Part shown: positions 57,623 to 64,000 of the stretch, in pieces
How the letters are laid out: each line of letters opens with the position of its first letter
Position numbering within the stretch: the stretch's first letter is position 1
Source: Planctomycetota bacterium
GTDB lineage: Bacteria > Planctomycetota > UBA1135 > GCA-002686595
Reading direction: 5' to 3'
Length of the DNA: 64,000 nucleotides
Assembly (NCBI GenBank): GCA_016709875.1
Contig: JADJLZ010000021.1
Location: 1 to 64,000 of the forward strand
Position numbers and translations under genes: made by a program
The notes under the pieces: generated by a model
What the model was told of the DNA's origin: nothing
Database searches by the model: none
Seen by the model: the letters and a program-made list of their open reading frames with translations, nothing else

Positions 57623-58589
57623 ATCGGGAACCGCGCGCACCGGGATCCTGCTGGCGAACCTCGGTACGCCCGCCAGCCCGTCGGTCGCCGACGTGCGCGC
57701 GTACCTGCGCGAGTTCCTCTCCGATCCGATGGTCGTGCGCGCGCCGCGTCCGATCTGGTGGCTCGTGCTGCGCGGGATCATCCTGCCCTTCCGCGCGCCG
57801 CGCTCCGCGGAGCTGTACCGCAACGTGTGGACGCCCGCGGGCTCGCCGCTCCTGTTCCACAGCCGGGACCAGGCCCGCGGGCTCGCCGAACGGCTCGGTC
57901 GGGAGCTACCGCTCGCGCTCGGCATGCGCTACGGCCAGCCGGACCTGCGCTCGGCCTTCTCCGAGCTGCGCGATGCCGGCTGCGCTCGCGTGCTGCTCGT
58001 GCCGATGTTCCCGCAGGAGAGTTCGACCACGACAGGCACGCTCGTCGCGCGCGCGCGCGATCTCGCCGCGGAGCTCGGCCTCGAGCTGCGCACGCTGGAT
58101 CCGTTCCACTCGCACCCGGCCTACATCGAGGCGCTCGCGCAATCGGTGCGCCGCGCCGCTCCCACGGGCGAGCAGCTGCACCACGTGTTCAGCTTTCACG
58201 GCCTGCCTGCGTCCTACGTCGCCTCGGGCGATCCCTACCTCGGCCACTGCCAGAAGACGAGCGCACTCCTCGCCCGCGCGCTCGCGCTGCCTGAGGAGCG
58301 CTGGAGCCTCGCCTTCCAGTCGCGCTTCGGCCCGCAGCGTTGGCTCGAGCCCTACCTCGAGCCGCACCTGGTCGGACTCGCGAGCCGTCACGAGCGGCTC
58401 GTGCTCGCGACCCCGGGCTTCCTGGCCGACTGCCTGGAGACCCTCGAGGAGCTCGGCCTGCGGGCGCGGGAGCGCTTTCATGAGGCGGGGGGCAAGGAAT
58501 TGATCCTCGTGCCCTGCCTGAACGACGGGGCCGAGTTCCTGGACGGCCTCGGCGGGATCCTGCGCGAGCGGCTCGCCTCAGGCTGGTAG
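57588..58589 (+). CDS. hemH: Ferrochelatase
   Basis: 333 residues from GTG 57588. Inserts Fe2+ into a porphyrin in heme synthesis. Family blocks: GILLANLGTPASPSVADVR, PMFPQESSTTTG, the SFHGLP motif with the catalytic His, FQSRFGPQRWLEP and TPGFLADCLETLEEL. It starts inside the MORN gene (35-bp overlap), so expression is probably coupled. The stop codon TAG (58587-58589) overlaps the CCA end of the tRNA on the other strand. Confidence 0.92.
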   Translation: MASTTSINASTESGTARTGILLANLGTPASPSVADVRAYLREFLSDPMVVRAPRPIWWLVLRGIILPFRAPRSAELYRNVWTPAGSPLLFHSRDQARGLAERLGRELPLALGMRYGQPDLRSAFSELRDAGCARVLLVPMFPQESSTTTGTLVARARDLAAELGLELRTLDPFHSHPAYIEALAQSVRRAAPTGEQLHHVFSFHGLPASYVASGDPYLGHCQKTSALLARALALPEERWSLAFQSRFGPQRWLEPYLEPHLVGLASRHERLVLATPGFLADCLETLEELGLRARERFHEAGGKELILVPCLNDGAEFLDGLGGILRERLASGW

Positions 58590-58659
58590 CGGTGGCCGGA
58601 CTTGAACCGGCGACGCGCGGCTTATGAAGCCGCTGCTCTACCGACTGAGCTACACCGCC
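58584..58659 (-). tRNA. tRNA with CAU anticodon (elongator tRNA-Met, or tRNA-Ile2)
   Basis: 76 nt, all arms present: acceptor GGCGGTG/CACCGCT (first pair G-U), D arm GCTC/GAGC, anticodon arm GCGGC-TTCATAA-GCCGC, T arm GCCGG-TTCAAGT-CCGGC, and encoded ACCA. The anticodon stem lacks the GGG/CCC pairs and the acceptor end lacks the mismatch of the initiator. Met versus lysidine-modified Ile cannot be settled from sequence alone. The CCA overlaps the hemH stop. Confidence 0.95.
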
Positions 58660-58676
58660 CTGTGTGAAGGGCGGGG

Positions 58677-58705
58677 ACTCTACCATCTGCCCCCGCGCGG
58701 TCCAA
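58677..58705 (-). promoter_or_regulatory. Promoter of the CAU tRNA
   Basis: On the minus strand TTGGAC (58700-58705) and TAGAGT (58677-58682) are separated by exactly 17 bp, and the -10 box is 17 bp before the mature tRNA 5' end. Confidence 0.65.
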
Positions 58706-58797
58706 TCGAGGCTCAGGGACCCCCTTCGAAGGTTTTTTCAAGAATTGCAGGCGTCCAGGAACCTCATTGACGTTTCTACATACAGCGGAACTTGGTC

Positions 58798-58940
58798 GAC
58801 GGCTCGCTTCCCTGAGCCAGAGACCGGGAACCGTCCCCCTCGGTCCCTCGCTTGGCTAGCACGGGGCCTTGGAGCAGGGGGGTACCCGCACGAGAGAGAG
58901 CTGAAGGAGCACCTGCCGGAAGGCGGGTGCTTTTTCTTTT
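58798..58940 (+). ncRNA. Candidate structured RNA ending in an intrinsic terminator
   Basis: No credible ORF lies in 58660-58965. On the plus strand three helices are visible: GACGG/CCGTC (58798-58802/58831-58835) extended by TTCCC/GGGAA (58808-58812/58826-58830); CCCCCT/AGGGGG (58835-58840/58876-58881) enclosing GGTCCC/GGGGCC (58842-58847/58863-58868); and the terminator stem at 58909-58930. GGCTC/GAGCC (58801-58805/58814-58818) is an alternative to the first helix. No promoter or known RNA family was recognised, so it may be an independent small RNA or the 3' UTR of hemH. Confidence 0.4.
58909..58940 (+). terminator. Rho-independent terminator
   Basis: Perfect 9-bp stem GCACCTGCC / GGCGGGTGC (one G-T pair) with GGAA loop, followed by TTTTTCTTTT. 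Oriented for plus-strand transcripts. Confidence 0.85.
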
Positions 58941-58965
58941 CCTCCCCCCCTCCCCGGGCGAGCCC

Positions 58966-59499
58966 TCAGCCCGTGGCCGAGTGGTAGATCAACTGCCGTG
59001 AGAGCACCGCCCCGCTGGCCTCGTCGAAGACCCGGCAGACGTCGATCGGGCGGGCATACAGGTGCAGGGAGACCGCCGGGTGTCCACCGTGGGGCCGGAC
59101 CCTGTGCAGCGCGATGCGGTCGTGGATGTAGGCCACCTGCCCGCGCTCGTAGACGCGCGCGCCCGTGCACCGCAGCGCTCCGCCGTCGGAGCCCGCGGGG
59201 ACCTCGTACTGCAGTTCCTCGATCCGGCCCTCGAGCACCGCCATGAAGCAGTGCTGGCCGGCGTGGTCGTGGATCGGGCTCTCCTGCCCGGCGCTCCAGC
59301 ACAGGACGAGCATCTCGAAGTGCTCGTTGCGCGCGACGAGGTTGCGCGTGTACAGCGCCGGGTCAAAGCGCGCGAACGTGCGCCAATCCTCGTGGGCGCG
59401 CGCGTAGCTCTCCAGCGCGCGCACGGCGCCGCGTCCCTGCTCGTCGGCCTGGAAACACGCCAGCAGCTGCTCGGCCAGCTTGGTGATCGGTGCGCTCAT
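58966..59499 (-). CDS. Cysteine dioxygenase-type cupin
   Basis: 177 residues, close to bacterial CDO size. Oxidises cysteine to cysteine sulfinic acid using Fe2+ and O2. Metal ligands His77 and His79 (SPIHDHAGQH) and His132 (RIALHRVRP) fit the 3-His facial triad. The cross-linking Cys84 (QHCFM) and Tyr148 (LHLYARP) keep the spacing of the Cys-Tyr cofactor of the mammalian enzyme. Its start (59499) overlaps the stop of the NifS-like gene (59496) by 4 bases, implying coupled translation. Confidence 0.9.
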   Translation of the reverse strand: MSAPITKLAEQLLACFQADEQGRGAVRALESYARAHEDWRTFARFDPALYTRNLVARNEHFEMLVLCWSAGQESPIHDHAGQHCFMAVLEGRIEELQYEVPAGSDGGALRCTGARVYERGQVAYIHDRIALHRVRPHGGHPAVSLHLYARPIDVCRVFDEASGAVLSRQLIYHSATG

Positions 59500-60641
59500 C
59501 GGGAATCCTTGGGTTTCGGGGCCGCGCCCGGGAGTACCTGGACCAGCGCGTCGACGAGCGCCCGCAGGCTCTCGCGCGTGGTCGAACGCCCGAGGGTGAA
59601 GCGCAGGCTCGCGGCGGCGTCGCGCGCGTCCAGGCCCATCGCGCACAGCACGTGCGAGGGGTTCGCGCCGCCGCCGGACGCGCCGCTCGAGACGCTGATG
59701 CCCAGTTCCGCCAGCGCGGCCTGTGCCTCGCTGGAAGAAGCGCCGGGAAAGCACACGTTGAGCGTGTTGGGCAGGAACGAGCCCGCGCCGTTGCGGCGCG
59801 CGCAGGGAAAGCGCTCGCGGATCGCGAGCCAGAGCTCGTCGCGCAGCGCGCCGAGCGCCTGCGGCGAGACGAGTTCGCCGCGCTCGAGCAGTTCGAGCGC
59901 GCGCGCGAAGCCGACCGTCGCGAGCGCGTTCTCGGTCCCCCCGCGCATGCCGTCCTGCTGGCCGCAGCCCAGGATCAGCGGCGCGATGGGCACGCCCTTG
60001 CGCACGTACAGCACGCCGCAGCCTTTGGGCGCGTAGAGCTTGTGGCTGGCGAGCGTGAGCAGATCGCAGCCGATCGCGCGCACGTCGACCGGCAACTTGC
60101 CGAGCGTGGCGACCGCATCCGTGTGGAACAGCACGCCGCGCGCGCGACACAGCTCGGCGAGCTCGCGCACCGGCTGCACCACGCCGGTCTCGTTGTTGGC
60201 CATCATGACCGAGACGAGCAGCGTGTCGTCGCGCAGCACGCGCTCGAGTTCGCTGCGCTGCACCGCGCCCGCGGCGTCGACGGGCAGCCACTCGAGTTCG
60301 TAGCCGCGCCGCTCGAGCTCGCGCGCCGGCTCGATCACCGACTTGTGCTCGACGCGACTCAGCACCAGGTGGCGCCGCGCGCTGCGCGAGGCGACTCCCT
60401 CCAGGGCCCAGTTGTTGGATTCGGTACCGCCGGAGGTGATCCACACCTCCCCGGCCGAAGCACCGATCGCGCGGGCGATCGTCGCGCGCGCGAGGTCGAG
60501 CGCGTGCCGCACGCGCCGACCCTCGGCGTGGGCCGCGGAAGGGTTCCCGTACAGGTCGGCGAGCAAGCCCTGGCAGGTCTCGAGGACCCGCGGGTGCAGG
60601 GGGGTGGACCCATTCGCGTCGAAGTACAGGTCGGGCAGCAT
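59496..60641 (-). CDS. NifS/IscS-like class V aminotransferase lacking the catalytic cysteine
   Basis: 381 residues, normal for cysteine desulfurase. PLP lysine Lys201 in LASHKLYAPKGCG, cofactor motifs SGGTESNNWAL, MMANNETGVVQP and LFHTDAV. The active-site loop, SSGSAC in IscS, reads SSGASGGGANPSHV at residues 318-331, so Gly323 replaces the sulfur-accepting Cys; Cys333 lies ten residues later. Class V enzymes without this Cys can still act on cysteine sulfinate or selenocysteine. Overlap with cysteine dioxygenase suggests cysteine sulfinate desulfination to alanine and sulfite (inference). A CATAAT box lies about 22 bp upstream of the ATG. Confidence 0.88.
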   Translation of the reverse strand: MLPDLYFDANGSTPLHPRVLETCQGLLADLYGNPSAAHAEGRRVRHALDLARATIARAIGASAGEVWITSGGTESNNWALEGVASRSARRHLVLSRVEHKSVIEPARELERRGYELEWLPVDAAGAVQRSELERVLRDDTLLVSVMMANNETGVVQPVRELAELCRARGVLFHTDAVATLGKLPVDVRAIGCDLLTLASHKLYAPKGCGVLYVRKGVPIAPLILGCGQQDGMRGGTENALATVGFARALELLERGELVSPQALGALRDELWLAIRERFPCARRNGAGSFLPNTLNVCFPGASSSEAQAALAELGISVSSGASGGGANPSHVLCAMGLDARDAAASLRFTLGRSTTRESLRALVDALVQVLPGAAPKPKDSR

Positions 60642-60797
60642 GGGATCGTGCGCGCAAGGGATTATGCCGGGGGTGCGCCGGGATGCACACCCGCACTTTC
60701 CCAACCGCGGGCATCTCCTGCGCAGCGGGCGGGTTTGAGGTCTGCTCCGCGAAGGCGCGCGGCGCTGGGTGCCGATAGCGCTCGGGGAACACGAAGC

Positions 60798-61742
60798 ATG
60801 GGATCCACACATCTGCGGACGGTCTGGAGCACGCTCGTCCAGGCTCTGGTCGACTCGGAGGGCCGCGGCGTGCGCGCCCGAATCCTGCTCGAGGGCCTCG
60901 CCCGCGAGCCCTGGATCCAGGCCTGCGCCATCTGGAGGCAGGAGCCCCAGCCGAATGGCTGGGCCTGCGTCCTCTCGCGCGGTGCCCCCGACGAGCTCCC
61001 TGGAGAAGCCTTCGTCGAAGAGGTTGCCGCCGGACGGACCCCAGCGGACCTGCTCTCGGGCAGGGGTGTGCTGCTCTCGGGCCGTGGCCTGGGCGCGCTC
61101 GCGCTCACCTACGCGGGCACCCCGGACTCCGAGGAGGAGCTCGACCTGATCTCGGGCCTGCTGCACGTCGTGCGCCTGACCGATGCGGCGGAGAGCTCGA
61201 ACGAGGCCTCGCCGCTCGAGGACTACGTCCCGGCGCTCCCCCACTCGGCCCCCGGCCGGCGCTCGAAGCCGCGCGAGTCGGCCAGCTGCTCCCCCGCCGA
61301 GTTGCTCGCGCAACTGCGCGAGGAGGAGGCCTCGATCTGCGAACGGCTGCAGATCCGATTCGAGGTCGAGTGCGACGAGGCGGCGCTCGCCCTGCGCTGC
61401 CCGCTCTCCGCGAGCGAGCTCGCGCGCGCGGTGCGCAACCTGGTGCTGAACGCGCGCGAAGCACTCGAGTCGAGCTCCCCCGAGCGCCGAATCCGCCTGC
61501 ACCTGCGCAGCCCGAGCTTGGGCCAGGTGTCGCTCACGATCGAAGACACCGCACTCGGGCTCCCTGCGGAGATCCTGAAGGCGCTCAACTCCGACGAGCC
61601 CAAGGACCTCCCCGGCCCCGGTCTGGGCCTCGCGGTCGCCTGGGGAATCGCGCTCAGCGCCGGCGGTCATCTGCGCGTGGCGGAGAGTTCCGAGCGCGGG
61701 ACCAAGTTCGAGATCACGCTCCCCGCAGCGCGCGCTTCCTGA
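60798..61742 (+). CDS. Histidine-kinase-like ATPase without a phosphoacceptor histidine
   Basis: 314 residues. C-terminal HATPase_c domain: N box VRNLVLNAREAL, G1 IEDTALGLP, G2 GPGLGLAVAWGI, and a final GTKFEITLP. The dimerisation region before it (LLAQLREEEASICERLQ) has no H-box. The N-terminal ~150 residues have no recognised sensor. It could be a pseudokinase, an anti-sigma/serine kinase or an HPK partner. ATG 60798 has GGGGA upstream. Divergent from the NifS-like gene with 156 bp between. Confidence 0.75.
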   Translation: MGSTHLRTVWSTLVQALVDSEGRGVRARILLEGLAREPWIQACAIWRQEPQPNGWACVLSRGAPDELPGEAFVEEVAAGRTPADLLSGRGVLLSGRGLGALALTYAGTPDSEEELDLISGLLHVVRLTDAAESSNEASPLEDYVPALPHSAPGRRSKPRESASCSPAELLAQLREEEASICERLQIRFEVECDEAALALRCPLSASELARAVRNLVLNAREALESSSPERRIRLHLRSPSLGQVSLTIEDTALGLPAEILKALNSDEPKDLPGPGLGLAVAWGIALSAGGHLRVAESSERGTKFEITLPAARAS

Positions 61743-61864
61743 GCGGTTTTCTTTGCCTGAAACACGCTTCCGGCGCGCAGCAGGCGAGGGCTGCCACGCC
61801 CGTCGCGAGCGGAGCTTGCGCACCCCGGGGCCATCGGACAGGAACGGCTGACGCGGATCGCGCC

Positions 61865-62782
61865 TCAGGGTTCGGCGAAGAGCTGGTCGCGCGCCACTGC
61901 GCTGATCGCCGCCACGGCCGGGTTCTTGATCCGGCGTTCGACCGAGATCGCCCAGAAGCGCTCGCGCAGGTCCTTGCTGCGGCCGACGACACGGACACCG
62001 TATTCGCGTTGCACGTCGCGTTCGACCGCGGTCGGTGCCGGGAAGATCCCGTGCCCGTTCTGGCCGAAGGCCTTCATCAGCGCGCTGTCGGCGATTTCGG
62101 CCGCGATCCGGGGCCGGATCCCCTGGCGCTCGAACCAGGGATCGAGCGCGTGGCGCAGGGCGGTGTCCTCGGTCGGGAGGAGCAGAGGCTCCGACGAGAG
62201 GGAGCGCGGGAAATCGCGCCGGGCGCGCTTCTGGATGCTCTCGACTGCGAACCAGGTCACGCTGCACTCGCCGAGCAGGTGCGCGTAGGCTTTCACGCGC
62301 GTACCAGGCAGCATCGGCGAGTCGCTGAGGACGACGTCGAGCGCGTGCTGCGCCAGACGCCCGAAGAGTTCGCGCACGGGCGCCTCGTGCACGACGAGGT
62401 GCACGGGCTCGGGGCCGCGCAGCGCCGGTTCGAGCAGGCGCCGCACGAGCAGCTTCGGCAGCACGTCGTCGACACCGACCACGAGGCGCACCGGCCGGCC
62501 CGTCGGGCGGCCCTTGACGGTGTCGACCAACTCGCGACCGAGCGCGAAGATCTCATCCGCGTAGCGATAGACCACGCGCCCCATCTCGGTCAGTTCGAGA
62601 CCGCGTCCCGCGCGCACGAAAAGCTTCTCGCCGAGAGCCTGTTCGAGCTCGCGCACCTGCCCGCTGACGGTCGGGTGGGTGAGGTGCAGGCGCTCGGCGG
62701 CGCGCGCGACCCCGCCTTCGCGCGCCACGGTCCAGAAGTAGAGCAGGTGGTGGTAGTTGAGCCAGTGCAGTGCGGTACTCAT
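61865..62782 (-). CDS. LysR-family regulator of the NhaR type
   Basis: 305 residues. Winged HTH: LNYHHLLYFWTVAREGGVARAAERLHLTHPTVSGQVRELEQALGEKLF is the NhaR-like N-terminus (shown in pieces: residues 8-27 and 27-56). Effector domain follows with VRLVVGVDDVLPKLLVRRLLEP. NhaR proteins respond to sodium/pH. Start ATG 62782; the ORF is open further upstream. An inverted repeat lies between this gene and the divergent HPF-like gene. Confidence 0.88.
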   Translation of the reverse strand: MSTALHWLNYHHLLYFWTVAREGGVARAAERLHLTHPTVSGQVRELEQALGEKLFVRAGRGLELTEMGRVVYRYADEIFALGRELVDTVKGRPTGRPVRLVVGVDDVLPKLLVRRLLEPALRGPEPVHLVVHEAPVRELFGRLAQHALDVVLSDSPMLPGTRVKAYAHLLGECSVTWFAVESIQKRARRDFPRSLSSEPLLLPTEDTALRHALDPWFERQGIRPRIAAEIADSALMKAFGQNGHGIFPAPTAVERDVQREYGVRVVGRSKDLRERFWAISVERRIKNPAVAAISAVARDQLFAEP

Positions 62783-62797
62783 GTAGGTTTTTCCGAA

Positions 62798-62819
62798 TGA
62801 TAGCTGCGAAACTATCGCA
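62798..62819. promoter_or_regulatory. Dyad, candidate LysR-type operator
   Basis: GATAG (62799-62803) and CTATC (62812-62816) form an 8-bp-spaced dyad with the T-N11-A layout of LysR sites. A second overlapping dyad TGCGA-N5-TCGCA spans 62805-62819. It is the most AT-rich stretch of the intergenic region between the regulator (start 62782) and the divergent gene at 62856. Autoregulation is inferred. Confidence 0.55.
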
Positions 62820-62855
62820 TTGTCGATGCTCGCCCCCGGCTCCATGATCCCGGCC

Positions 62856-63173
62856 ATGAAGCTCTACCTGCACTGGAACGGACTCGAACCCTCTCCCACG
62901 CTGCGCGAACACCTCGAGCGCCGCCTGGCCTTCGCCCTCGGCCGCTTCGGCGCGGAGGTGACCGCGGTCCGGGTCTGGCTGGCCGACACGAACGGTCCGC
63001 GGGGCGGCGTGGACAAGCAGGTCCGACTTCTGGTGCTGGGACCGCAGTTGAGGAACCTGGTCGTGACGGACTCCGATTCCAGCCTGCTGGCCGCGATCGA
63101 CCGCGGCGCAGACCGCATCGGCAACGCGATCCGCCGCGCCCTCGAGCGCGCGCGCAGCCTGCGTCGCCGCTGA
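62856..63173 (+). CDS. HPF/RaiA-like ribosome hibernation factor
   Basis: 105 residues from ATG 62856: LREHLERRLAFALGRFGAEV and VRVWLADTNGPRGGVDKQVRL match the S30AE fold of hibernation-promoting factors. The short form has no C-terminal dimerisation domain. Upstream ATGs (62826, 62844) and a TTG at 62820 also exist in frame. It inhibits translation by binding the 30S decoding centre in the stationary phase. It may be controlled by the NhaR-type regulator. Confidence 0.78.
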   Translation: MKLYLHWNGLEPSPTLREHLERRLAFALGRFGAEVTAVRVWLADTNGPRGGVDKQVRLLVLGPQLRNLVVTDSDSSLLAAIDRGADRIGNAIRRALERARSLRRR

Positions 63174-63201
63174 TCCTCGTTCCAGGGAGTCGCGACAGCC
63201 A

Positions 63202-64000
63202 TGCCCATCGAATCCGTAGGCTCGCCGCTGCTCTGGAGCGGCTTCGTGGTCTTCGTCCTGGCGATGCTCGCCCTGGACCTGGGAGTCTTCCATCGCAAGG
63301 CGCACGAGATCTCGCTCAAGGAAGCCGCGATCTGGAGCGCCGTGTGGATCGGCCTCGCGGCACTCTTCGCGCTCGGGGTTCACGCCTGGCACGGGCCCGA
63401 GCGAGCGCTGGAGTTCGTCACGGGCTACGTGATCGAAAAGGCGCTCTCGGTCGACAACATCTTCGTCTTCGTCGTCATCTTCTCGTACTTCGCCGTGCCG
63501 AGCGCGCTGCAGCACCGGGTGCTCTTCTGGGGCATCCTCGGGGCGCTCGTGATGCGCGCGATCTTCATCTTGGTCGGCGGCGCATTCCTTGCGCGCTTCC
63601 ACTGGGCGATCTACGTCTTCGGCGCGATCCTGCTGCTGACCGGCATCAAGCTGCTGCTGCAGCGCCAGGCGAACTACGACCCGGCGGGGAATCCGCTCGT
63701 GCGGCTCTTCCGGCGCTGCTTCCCGGCCAGCGCCGGATTCGACGGCTCGAAGTTCTTCACGCGCGAGGGCGCGCGGCTCGTGGCGACGCCGCTCTTCCTC
63801 GCGCTGCTCGTAGTCGAGGCGACCGACGTGGTCTTCGCCGTGGACTCGATCCCGGCGATCTTCGCGATCACCAGGGATCCCTTCCTGGTCTTCACCTCGA
63901 ACATCTTCGCGATCCTGGGCCTGCGCTCGCTGTACTTCCTGCTCGCGGGCGTCATCGACAAGTTCCGCTACCTCAAGACCGGGCTCGCGCTGGTGCTGGT
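63202..64000 (+). CDS. TerC/Alx-family membrane protein (3' end outside window)
   Basis: At least 266 residues, open to the window end. TerC-like integral membrane protein with seven to nine helices: LAMLALDLGVFHRKAHEISL, VIEKALSVDNIFVFVVIF, and LVVEATDVVFAVDSIPAIF with conserved acidic residues, which transport Mn2+ or relate to tellurite resistance. It starts 28 bp after the HPF-like gene; no yybP-ykoY riboswitch fits in that spacer. Confidence 0.9.

Noticed and set aside
58735..58940. 6S, SRP or tmRNA
   Set aside because: No conserved signature (6S bubble, GGAAG SRP loop, tmRNA tRNA-like end) was found; it is left as an unassigned structured RNA.
63174..63201. Manganese (yybP-ykoY) riboswitch before the TerC gene
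   Set aside because: The spacer is only 28 bp and has no matching structure.

Overview
The window is very GC-rich, with a strongly biased third codon position and many GTG/TTG starts. It carries Gram-negative envelope genes (a divergent lpxB, an ArnT-type glycosyltransferase, many lipobox proteins) together with large secreted multi-domain proteins: carboxypeptidase-regulatory-like repeats, HExxH lipoprotein/peptidase families, a CRTAC1-type FG-GAP protein and a squalene-cyclase-like barrel. That mix suggests a high-GC Planctomycetota or another deep-branching Gram-negative lineage. This is inference: no rRNA is present. Several otherwise well conserved genes are interrupted by single-base or dinucleotide indels, some in homopolymers, which looks like draft long-read or metagenome consensus more than true decay.

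Layout. 1-5109 is a chaperone block on the plus strand: a 5'-truncated groEL, a second groEL, dnaJ, grpE and an FmdB-like zinc ribbon gene. 5106-12123 (minus) holds a HAD phosphatase and two tandem ~1000-residue paralogous repeat proteins. 12317-16283 (plus) is an overlapping three-gene unit with two secreted gluzincin-type proteins and a lipoprotein. 16262-24778 has an ArnT-like transferase, a LPS-kinase-like protein, an ABC exporter pair, a TPR membrane protein, LpxB, an ECF sigma factor with its membrane partner, a YbjQ protein and a DUF2064 nucleotidyltransferase-like protein. 24801-25951 is an IS1-like insertion sequence with perfect 26-bp inverted ends and a broken transposase.

26064-39827: a cyclase-barrel protein, an FAH-family hydrolase and a small lipoprotein (plus); then a minus-strand operon of degenerate GGDEF protein, MamK-like actin and glycosyltransferase; an SDR, signal peptidase I, a Tat-exported M24 peptidase, an EamA transporter with an unannotated 54-residue basic protein, an AlbA_2 protein, an ApaH-like phosphatase and a DprE1/DprE2-like pair. 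39954-49217: a 1123-residue CRTAC1 lipoprotein, an SGNH-like protein, a thioesterase, an EamA transporter, a Nudix hydrolase, a DUF885 lipoprotein and a secreted unknown.

49208-64000: thiC under a TPP riboswitch, overlapping an acyltransferase/acyl-CoA synthetase fusion; an AlkA-like glycosylase, a papain-like lipoprotein, an M1 aminopeptidase, a very acidic small protein, a MORN lipoprotein, ferrochelatase, a CAU tRNA with a readable promoter, a structured non-coding stretch ending in an intrinsic terminator, a cysteine dioxygenase overlapping a NifS-like enzyme that lacks the catalytic cysteine, a kinase-like ATPase, a NhaR-type LysR regulator with a dyad operator, an HPF-like gene and a TerC gene cut by the window end.

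The points most worth a second look are the dioxygenase/Cys-less NifS pair (a possible cysteine-to-sulfite route), the GGDEF-actin-glycosyltransferase operon, and the structured RNA before the terminator at 58909-58940.
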